From IMG/VR virus record IMGVR_UViG_3300031379_000016, positions 1-28,285 of that record: 28,285 bases of DNA. One strand, given 5' to 3'. The notes below the pieces were generated by a model, which was given only the letters and a program-made list of their open reading frames with translations, was not told the DNA's origin and made no database searches. Positions 23,980 to 28,285 of this stretch are shown here, in pieces. Made by a program: the position numbers and the translations under genes. The stretch is from a virus. The number at the start of each line of letters is the position of its first letter. Within the stretch, counting starts at the first letter, position 1.

Positions 23980-24517
23980 CTTTTGTTCTCCAGACATCTA
24001 ATATTTTTTGTTTCTTCACATCCTGCATTAAGCTGATTGCTTTACAAGATGAACGCTTCGCAATTAGTTTTTGCTGCCGCTTACTGTATTTAGTATGCAG
24101 CGGTTTCGCGGACTTAACAATCCGTACATGGCGTAGTGTGTATGGATCGAACCCATCGTTTACGGCTCTAAGGAATGACTCGGTGTTGAATGCAATTATA
24201 CCATATTTGGGGTTCAATTGCTGCACAAGTTGTTTTGCATCTTCGACCAGCTCTTCGGTGACACCAAACATAAACTTGTTCGGATGACACATGTGCCATG
24301 ATACACCAACTGCATAGCTCTGATGTTTACTCTTTTTCTTCAACTCGTTTTTCATTAGATCGTATTTATCCACCTTGACTTCTACTTCTAATATATCTGA
24401 ACCACTATCTGCAATTACATCAGCTCCGTTGTACTCCTCAGTCACTACGCACTGATTGCGGAAGCGATAGTATTCCATGAACGCGAGCTTCAATTCAAAG
24501 GCTGTGACTTTATACAT
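23960..24517 (-). CDS. PD-(D/E)XK nuclease-like protein (candidate)
   Basis: A 185-residue protein. The N-terminal part reads FELKLAFMEYYRFRNQ, then NGADVIADSGSDILEVEVKV with D33 and the E46-V-K48 pair separated by 12 residues, as in restriction-endonuclease-like folds (D...ExK, preceded by a helix with Glu8). The C-terminal half is basic (HTKYSKRQQKLIAKRSSCKA). GGGAG lies at good distance before the ATG. It could act in phage DNA processing or against host or other DNA; the assignment rests on a motif pattern, so confidence in the nuclease function is moderate. Confidence 0.6.
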   Translation of the reverse strand: MYKVTAFELKLAFMEYYRFRNQCVVTEEYNGADVIADSGSDILEVEVKVDKYDLMKNELKKKSKHQSYAVGVSWHMCHPNKFMFGVTEELVEDAKQLVQQLNPKYGIIAFNTESFLRAVNDGFDPYTLRHVRIVKSAKPLHTKYSKRQQKLIAKRSSCKAISLMQDVKKQKILDVWRTKDDVLPN

Positions 24518-24692
24518 TAATTACGCTCCCGAAATAATATTCTCTTGCTGGATGAAATGGTTGATAGATCTCTATCATCTCTTCATAAACCTGTGTCCAA
24601 TATCGCGGAGTTTTCCACGCATCCCTTTTTTCATTTTGTCTTTTACGTGGAATGTCATTGGTTTTAGTAGTATAACATTCTCCTGTATCATC
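24510..24692 (-). other. Coding-looking frame without a standard start codon
   Basis: The stretch between the HD-hydrolase stop and the nuclease-like gene is open for 60 codons in one frame and reads like protein: DIPRKRQNEKRDAWKTP, RYWTQVYEEMIEIYQPF and HPAREYYFGSVINV, ending TAA eight bases into the start region of the next gene. It has no ATG, GTG or TTG before the internal Met of EEMIEIY. A second frame, with an ATGA overlap at 24,688-24,691, encodes 38 residues (MIQENVILLKPMTFHVKDKM). It may be an alternatively started small gene, a +1 extension of the HD protein, or a decayed gene. Confidence 0.4.
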
Positions 24693-25326
24693 CTAAATAC
24701 CCCAGTGTGTTATCAGTGTAGCGTTCGCCAATCCATTTTTGCAGTGATCGGCTGGCAGCGTAATCGGCAAGGTGTGTTGTGTTTACTACGATACGCTCTT
24801 CTTCTGTGTGCAGCGGTGCCAGTTTGTCATAGTCGTGAGTCCACTGTCCCATGTGACGGCGGACAGCTTCGATAATTCTCATTGCTCGTGCTTCGGGAAT
24901 TATTTTCTGCCAATCACAATTATACCACAGATCCGTGATTCTCTTTGCACAGTAGAGGCCGTGACTTCCATTCGCGAGTTTATGATCACCGAATGTCACC
25001 AGCTCGTTTTCAACTTCACCCCGTTTCATAAGATCATGTAGTAACACGGCAGCAATCACTTCGTCGTGAGCTGTCTCTGGCGGATACGGATACATCTCCA
25101 TGAATGAGTGAGCGAATCGCACTGCAAGCTTGACGTGATGTACGAGCCCACCGGTTAACCGGCAAACAGGCGGGTGATGTCCGCGTTGAGAAGCTGGAAT
25201 GAACCAGAAGTAAGACGGACATAGCTCACTAAATACCGTGACCACAAACGTATAGACACCTTGGTCTTGGATCAAGCACAGCTCGCGATCAAATACATTC
25301 TGGGCTGTTGGATAGTTGTTTGTCAT
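24688..25326 (-). CDS. HD-domain phosphohydrolase
   Basis: This 212-residue protein starts MTNNYPTAQN (AGGAGA ribosome binding site, ATGA overlap with the preceding small gene). The HD-fold metal ligands are visible: H63/H64 (GGLVHHVKLA), H97-D98 (AAVLLHDLMKRGE), then H114 and H122, H158 (RRHMGQW) and D188 (HLADYAASR). HD enzymes cleave phosphomonoesters or nucleotides; substrates range from dNTPs to second messengers and cannot be read from this sequence. Next to a cytidine deaminase, a role in nucleotide pools or in counter-defence signalling degradation is plausible but unproven. The family is well supported, the function is not. Confidence 0.82.
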   Translation of the reverse strand: MTNNYPTAQNVFDRELCLIQDQGVYTFVVTVFSELCPSYFWFIPASQRGHHPPVCRLTGGLVHHVKLAVRFAHSFMEMYPYPPETAHDEVIAAVLLHDLMKRGEVENELVTFGDHKLANGSHGLYCAKRITDLWYNCDWQKIIPEARAMRIIEAVRRHMGQWTHDYDKLAPLHTEEERIVVNTTHLADYAASRSLQKWIGERYTDNTLGYLG

Positions 25327-25493
25327 AACCATTCTCCTAACTTTGTGATTACTTGAGTAAGTGTCCATGCTCCGATGAGAGTAAGCATTAGCGACTGGAT
25401 GAATTTACCTTGTTTCCATCGCTGATAGCCTCGACGCATAGACCACAAAACAATGAAGCACATTATCGCGAATGCGAATATTTCACTCTTCAT
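25323..25493 (-). CDS. Small membrane protein
   Basis: A 56-residue protein starting at MKSEIFAFAIMCFIVLW (ATG 25,491-25,493, GGAGAATC upstream; a TTG-started extension is rejected). Two hydrophobic segments at about residues 4-19 and 33-49 flank the basic loop RRGYQRWKQGK, so it is probably a two-helix inner-membrane hairpin. It overlaps the HD gene by ATGA. The role is unknown; the size fits class II holin-like or superinfection-exclusion proteins. Confidence 0.62.
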   Translation of the reverse strand: MKSEIFAFAIMCFIVLWSMRRGYQRWKQGKFIQSLMLTLIGAWTLTQVITKLGEWL

Positions 25494-25494
25494 G

Positions 25495-25983
25495 TCACAG
25501 ATTCTCCGGCCCAAATGAATGTGGTAATAATTGATTGACGGTTAAGCCCAGAGGAGCGATGTCCGGCGAATCGCAGTAGCTCCAGACAGTGACATCCATG
25601 TTCTCTGCGTGCTCGCGAATTAGCTGGCGACAACCACCACAACTTGGCGTCGGTGTTGGAGTCGGTGTCCAGATCGTCATCTCCTGGATCTTCATCTTTG
25701 GGCCGAGTGCTGTGATCGCAGCAGAAATCGCTGACAGCTCTGCGTGACTCATTCCATTAAACATGACATTCTCAACATTGCAACCAGCAAAGATTCGACC
25801 GCTGTCTGTTAGTAATGCAGCACCTACATGAAATGCACTGTAGGGACAGTAGGCATTCAGTGCTGCCATGATTGCTTCATTGAGTTGGGCTTCTCGGAAT
25901 TCATCCGTAGATCTTTCCGACATAGGCAGCAAGCCATTTTTCTTGACTGCCTCGACATATCTTTTTGAATCGATGTATCTCAT
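25495..25983 (-). CDS. Cytidine/deoxycytidine deaminase
   Basis: This 162-residue zinc-dependent deaminase of the CDA family converts (deoxy)cytidine to (deoxy)uridine. Signature: YCPYSAFHVGAALLTDSGRI, then GCNVEN (substrate-binding), the zinc and proton-shuttle motif H80-A-E82 (SHAELSAI), the zinc Cys pair C115-G-G-C118 (PSCGGCRQ) and the C-terminal LLPHSFGPENL (family LLP.aFgp.dL). The His ligand makes it like the E. coli enzyme (HAE) rather than the Cys type (CAE), though it has the length of a single domain. It carries about 33 residues before the usual start, and a (TP)4 run precedes the Cys motif. An AAAGGAGTG ribosome binding site fixes the start. The role is probably salvage for phage DNA synthesis. 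Confidence 0.9.
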   Translation of the reverse strand: MRYIDSKRYVEAVKKNGLLPMSERSTDEFREAQLNEAIMAALNAYCPYSAFHVGAALLTDSGRIFAGCNVENVMFNGMSHAELSAISAAITALGPKMKIQEMTIWTPTPTPTPSCGGCRQLIREHAENMDVTVWSYCDSPDIAPLGLTVNQLLPHSFGPENL

Positions 25984-25984
25984 G

Positions 25985-26512
25985 TCACTCCTTTGGACAA
26001 ATGTGATCTTTACCTTCTACCCCACCGCAATGCTCACAGTGGGCACCAGCTCCAGGTAGATTCTCATAGTGACGCATTGCTGGGCCACCATGACGATCAA
26101 CCATGAGAACAGCAGCCTGACAAATACCACAAGCTTTGATCATGTTAATATCGTATTCCTTAGTGTCACCCTGTATGGCTTTCGAGATGTAATGCCCAAC
26201 ATAGGCGTGCCAGTCGTTCGCGGTGTTCTTGCGATCAAACTCGTCACCCCAGATACGATCCTGGCGAAGTCTCTCAGTCAGTACCGCACCCACTTCTCTT
26301 ACGCTGGCTGCACGCTGGCAGTAGGCGGCTGCAAGGATCATGTGTTTGCGAAACTTGATGATTGAGAATTCCTCTTTGCGTCCGCAGTAAGTAGCGGCTG
26401 CAAGATTCTGACCAATGGCGACATAGAAGCCTGCGTTGCTGTCCGGTATTGCAATTAGTCCGGCTCTATCTACTTCGTCTGCAATTTGCTTGACTTGTAA
26501 TTCACTGTTCAT
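25985..26512 (-). CDS. Zinc-ribbon phage protein, unknown function
   Basis: A 175-residue protein starting MNSELQVKQIADEV with GAGGAGACGAA upstream. Residues 76-141 resemble a conserved phage helical domain: LTERLRQDRIWGDEFDRK, DWHAYVGHYISKAI and MIKACGICQAAVLMVDRHGG. The C-terminus has a putative zinc site, C159-E-H-C162 with H170 and C172. The longer frame to 26,548 is an upstream in-frame extension with no ribosome binding site. It may be a small phage regulatory or nucleotide-binding protein; the function is unknown. Confidence 0.72.
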   Translation of the reverse strand: MNSELQVKQIADEVDRAGLIAIPDSNAGFYVAIGQNLAAATYCGRKEEFSIIKFRKHMILAAAYCQRAASVREVGAVLTERLRQDRIWGDEFDRKNTANDWHAYVGHYISKAIQGDTKEYDINMIKACGICQAAVLMVDRHGGPAMRHYENLPGAGAHCEHCGGVEGKDHICPKE

Positions 26513-26522
26513 TTCGTCTCCT

Positions 26523-26765
26523 CTAATTTTGTAAATCGTCGTGATCACTCTTCGGTTTGATTTCTACACGCTTACTGTCCACGGTCTTACCCTTATCGTT
26601 CATAAAGAAGATGTGGTCGCCGTGATGCAATCGAATCTTTGTTGGGTTGTGGTCTGTCAGGTTTGCGTAGCAGTCCAGGATTGCTCCACCTTCATTGTAT
26701 CTGAAATGAGCTGCTTCGATGAGGTCTTTGTCTTGGAGATTGTCGTCTTGAATCTTTACTATCAT
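26523..26765 (-). CDS. Small beta-rich protein, unknown function
   Basis: An 80-residue protein starting MIVKIQDDNLQD (ATG 26,763-26,765, GAAAGG upstream); a TTG upstream is not used. Strands include EGGAILDCYANLT, TKIRLHHGDHIFFMND and KRVEIKP. It is the first gene behind the promoter at 26.82 kb. The family is not recognised. Confidence 0.7.
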   Translation of the reverse strand: MIVKIQDDNLQDKDLIEAAHFRYNEGGAILDCYANLTDHNPTKIRLHHGDHIFFMNDKGKTVDSKRVEIKPKSDHDDLQN

Positions 26766-26818
26766 GTTTCTGCCTTTCAATCTAACTATCTAATTTATTG
26801 TCGTTCTATCTACTGGGT

Positions 26819-26847
26819 ATTGTAGCAAATTGATTCATCTGTGTCAA
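26819..26847 (-). promoter_or_regulatory. Promoter for the accessory operon
   Basis: TTGACA (26,842-26,847) and TACAAT (26,819-26,824), 17-base spacer, minus strand. The -35 overlaps the end of the small gene at 26,844-27,002. The predicted start near 26,812 gives a leader of about 47 bases to the ATG at 26,765. Confidence 0.85.
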
Positions 26848-27002
26848 GTAGTATCTGGTGGATTAGGTAAATCTTCTATGTAGTCCGATAATGTAGCGTC
26901 TAAGTGATCTTCGCTTAGTGGGTCATCAGCATATTTTCCTTGATCCCAACCAATCTTTTTTACCTGTTCGTCAGTTAATTCGATTGAAGTTAGTATTCTC
27001 AT
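26844..27002 (-). CDS. Small acidic protein, 52 residues
   Basis: ATG (27,000-27,002) with an excellent AGGAGAA ribosome binding site five bases away leads into a 52-residue protein: MRILTSIELTDEQVKKIGWD, then QGKYADDPLSEDHLDATLSD and a proline-rich end. It is acidic and helix-like at the start. It is preceded by a consensus promoter at 27.06 kb. Codons for TLSD carry the sequence AGTCCGATAA on the plus strand, a copy of the motif repeated at the right end. The family is not recognised, and the ORF is too short to rule out other roles. Confidence 0.66.
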   Translation of the reverse strand: MRILTSIELTDEQVKKIGWDQGKYADDPLSEDHLDATLSDYIEDLPNPPDTT

Positions 27003-27057
27003 TGCATTCTCCTACATAGTGACATTGCTTGACTTCTTACTCTCATCCCATATACCT
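27003..27057 (-). other. 5' leader between promoter and 52-residue gene
   Basis: About 50 bases separate the predicted start (near 27,051) from the ATG. The leader ends in the strong ribosome binding site. No hairpin of note. Confidence 0.5.
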
Positions 27058-27086
27058 ATTGTAGCAGATCATTTTTTGATTGTCAA
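27058..27086 (-). promoter_or_regulatory. Strong promoter with A-rich upstream region
   Basis: TTGACA (27,081-27,086) and TACAAT (27,058-27,063), 17-base spacer, minus strand. Upstream on the same strand an A-rich tract (runs of 5 and 7 A) resembles an UP element. It serves the small gene at 27,002 and possibly the rest of the accessory row. Confidence 0.87.
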
Positions 27087-27539
27087 GACTCTTTTTTTAT
27101 TTTTGAATTTTGAAATTTCAGATGCCCATCGATCCGTGACGTGTGCGGGGTAAGGGGGCATTCATTATCAGTGGGGGAAAGGCCCCATGTTATCGGACGT
27201 AGTCATGGCATTGTGTTATCGGACGTAGCTCCGCTGCTCCAGGTTATCGGACGTTCGGATTCTCGTTTCGCGAATGTTCTTGACATGGACGCAGCCGCCA
27301 GTTATCGGACGTTAACTACTACGTCCTATAATAGCAGCGATAACGCTTTATTATTTCGCGGTTTTTATCGGACGTGTCCAATAACATCTACCATACTGAG
27401 CCAGGAGCGTCGATCTTTTCGGACGTGACCAATAATATCAACGTCCGCTTTCGTTCACATAGTCCGATAACGTGACGGTCGATACAAAGAAAGGCGTCCG
27501 ATAATGCGGGCAACATTATCGGACGATGGGATATGAAAA
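27087..27539. other. Long non-coding stretch carrying the motif array
   Basis: No convincing gene on either strand in about 450 bases. The longest frame (27,141-27,428, plus strand) merely reads through the motif repeats. The region holds ten or more of the 11-bp motif copies, in both orientations around 27,461-27,504, plus a run of G-rich and C-rich sequence at 27,145-27,187. Its position before an accessory operon, A-rich promoter and lack of genes fit a replication origin, partition or control region. Confidence 0.6.
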
Positions 27540-27560
27540 TCGCGGCGGGTGAAGCCGCGA
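27528..27560 (-). terminator. Rho-independent terminator of the 164-residue gene
   Basis: Arms TCGCGGC and GCCGCGA (7 bp, 27,540-27,560) with a seven-base loop, followed on the minus strand by TTTTCAT. It begins 17 bases past the stop codon at 27,577. It closes the right-hand transcription unit before the array DNA. Confidence 0.68.
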
Positions 27561-27576
27561 GGTAGGTTATCGGACG

Positions 27577-28071
27577 TTAGCTATATTTCTCCTCATTGAT
27601 TTTCGCGGCAGTTTTGTTATCGGACGTCGTCTTGTCAATTAGTTGTTCGTCGGTCATCTCCAGGTTATCGGACGAATATCCGCACTTCGAGCAAACTTTA
27701 TCGGACGTAATCAGCTCACTTAACTTAATAACTTTATCAGACGTCTGCTCAAATTTGGCGTCTTGTACATAATCAATTCTCATAACGTCGGCCAATTGTA
27801 ATTCGCTGCCAATATACGCGGCATGTTCAAGAGATATATCAAAGCCGGAATTGGGCCAATTTACGCGGCTTATTTTGTGTATATATCGCATAGAATGTTT
27901 TCGGACGTTCTCGGCGGTTCCACAAAACGATTGTATCGGCTCATGTTTACGGCTCATAAAATCAAGCCGGACGGATTCCGTCTTGACGTCCCAGTATATC
28001 AGAACATAAATTCCAGTATCGTCCGGCTTATATTCTGTATTATCGACTCTATTGATTTTCCAATTTTCCAT
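27577..28071 (-). CDS. Protein of unknown function with motif-encoded TSD(K/N) repeats
   Basis: A 164-residue protein (MENWKINRVDNTEYKPDD) with a beta-rich N-terminal domain (IYVLIYWDVKTESVRLDF and VRKHSMRYIHKISRVNW) and a tail from about residue 105 on. The tail contains TSDK (110-113), TSDK (122-125), SSDN (133-136) and TSDN (149-152), each encoded by a copy of the ACGTCCGATAA motif in the same reading frame, plus a CSKCG pair that could bind metal. A strong GGGGGG ribosome binding site lies before the ATG. No known family. The repeated residues look like a by-product of DNA-level motif spread or selection. Confidence 0.7.
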   Translation of the reverse strand: MENWKINRVDNTEYKPDDTGIYVLIYWDVKTESVRLDFMSRKHEPIQSFCGTAENVRKHSMRYIHKISRVNWPNSGFDISLEHAAYIGSELQLADVMRIDYVQDAKFEQTSDKVIKLSELITSDKVCSKCGYSSDNLEMTDEQLIDKTTSDNKTAAKINEEKYS

Positions 28072-28165
28072 TTTACCCCCCTGTAATTGCTATTCTGTTT
28101 TCCGTTTATTAACTGCCTTTTGCCGTCAATCCATAGACGACAATCGGCAAATAATAAACGGGGGT
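28072..28165 (-). other. Short intergenic leader, inverted repeat
   Basis: Ninety-four bases between two genes. AATAAAC and GTTTATT (28,153-28,170) form a 7-bp inverted repeat around GGGG, overlapping the upstream stop codon; it may act as a weak terminator. A TTGACG lies near 28,110 without a good -10, so no promoter can be assigned. Confidence 0.4.
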
Positions 28166-28285
28166 TTATTTCGTTAACAATAAAAGACAATCGACGTCGG
28201 CTTTAGCCGTCGCGACGTCTGGAAAATCGCCGAGAAAGTTATCGGACGCGTCCCATAACTTGACGTTTCCAATTCCGACGTCGAT
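28166..28285 (-). CDS. C-terminal end of a gene cut by the window edge
   Basis: The last 39 codons of a minus-strand frame ending TAA at 28,166-28,168: IDVGIGNVKLWDASDNF, then LGDFPDVATAKADVDC and LLLLTK. The ASDN here is again encoded by the 11-bp motif in the same frame as in the neighbouring gene. Too short to identify; the start lies beyond the window. Coding character is fair: the frame is open and its composition looks like protein. Confidence 0.5.
   Translation of the reverse strand: MDVGIGNVKLWDASDNFLGDFPDVATAKADVDCLLLLTK

Larger units (their letters stand above)
27190..28249. repeat. Array of 11-bp motif TTATCGGACGT
   Basis: Copies at or near TTATCGGACGT: 27190, 27216, 27244, 27302, 27365, 27516 (ends GA), 27567, 27617, 27665 (ends GA), 27698 and 28239 (ends GC) on the plus strand. 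Near copies with one mismatch lie at 27416 (TTTTCGGACGT), 27734 (TTATCAGACGT) and 27898 (TTTTCGGACGT). Inverted copies are at 27321 (one mismatch), 27461 and 27494. Spacing is irregular (26-164 bp, once 341 bp). The motif lies in non-coding DNA and inside genes. Chance cannot explain so many copies of an 11-mer in 1.06 kb. Confidence 0.93.

Noticed and set aside
23761-25493. Holin assignment for the two small membrane proteins
   Set aside because: Topology fits but there is no endolysin or spanin gene nearby, so I keep them as small membrane proteins.
27029-27057. Plus-strand promoter (TTGACT with a TATACC)
   Set aside because: The -10 is poor, and no gene or good ribosome binding site follows on the plus strand; it overlaps the leader of a strong minus-strand promoter unit.
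27141-27428. Plus-strand frame of 95 codons across the motif array
   Set aside because: It is made of repeated readings of the motif (VIGRS) with no ribosome binding site and no protein-like pattern outside the repeats.
27190-27744. Possible CRISPR array
   Set aside because: The repeat is only 11 bp, spacing is irregular, orientation mixed, copies lie inside coding sequence, and no cas gene is visible.
27999-28190. Minus-strand frame of 63 codons overlapping the start of the 164-residue gene
   Set aside because: It lacks a ribosome binding site, and its second half is an out-of-frame reading of a well-supported gene.
1-28285. tRNA genes, integrase or attachment site
   Set aside because: No cloverleaf with a CCA-type end, no recombinase motifs and no suitable direct repeat pair were found by eye on either strand.

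Overview
The window is part of the genome of a tailed, double-stranded DNA bacteriophage with a long, probably flexible non-contractile tail (siphovirus-like). The evidence is a complete packaging, head and tail gene order with lambda/HK97-type landmarks: small and large terminase, portal, scaffold, HK97-fold type capsid protein, tail tube, a frameshifted tail assembly chaperone pair, a tape measure protein and tail-tip or fibre proteins. No sheath or baseplate wedge genes are visible. Nothing in the sequence identifies the host; the promoters are ordinary bacterial sigma70-type, and ribosome binding sites are of the GGAG/AAAGG type. I see no tRNA, rRNA, CRISPR array, integrase or insertion sequence. 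The window cuts through genes at both ends.

Essentially every gene is on the minus strand, so transcription runs from right to left. Right end (about 27.0-28.3 kb): the end of a cut gene, a 164-codon gene, and about 570 bp without a convincing gene. This region is studded with an 11-bp motif, TTATCGGACGT, in at least 17 exact or near copies. Next (22.7-27.0 kb) is a row of small, tightly packed accessory genes with strong promoters at its head. It holds two proteins of unknown role, a zinc-ribbon protein, a cytidine deaminase, two small membrane proteins, an HD-domain hydrolase, a nuclease-like protein and further unknowns. From 21.35 to 22.65 kb there are three genes, at least one with a virion-protein look.

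The packaging and morphogenesis block runs from 21.3 kb down to base 1: terS, a small zinc-finger gene, terL, portal, scaffold, major capsid, two paralogous head or decoration proteins, a linker protein, connector, head closure, tail terminator, tail tube, tail assembly chaperones, a gp10-like protein, tape measure, and five tail-tip, fibre or spike genes. Genes abut or overlap (ATGA, TAATG), which suggests translational coupling. Extra promoters sit in front of terS and the capsid gene. Hairpins after the capsid gene and at three other junctions probably tune the relative expression of the cistrons.

The most notable points are these. (1) terL carries two inteins, 336 and 342 residues, both with LAGLIDADG endonuclease motifs. 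The first splits the Walker A lysine from its threonine and has the Trp-Cys-Thr signature of class 3 inteins. (2) The TTATCGGACGT array at the right end recurs inside the capsid-gene promoter, suggesting a phage operator or stoperator-like system. (3) A canonical G GGA AAC slippery site lies directly before the stop codon of the tail chaperone gene. (4) The terS promoter has a palindrome filling its spacer and lies so close to the ATG that the message would be nearly leaderless.
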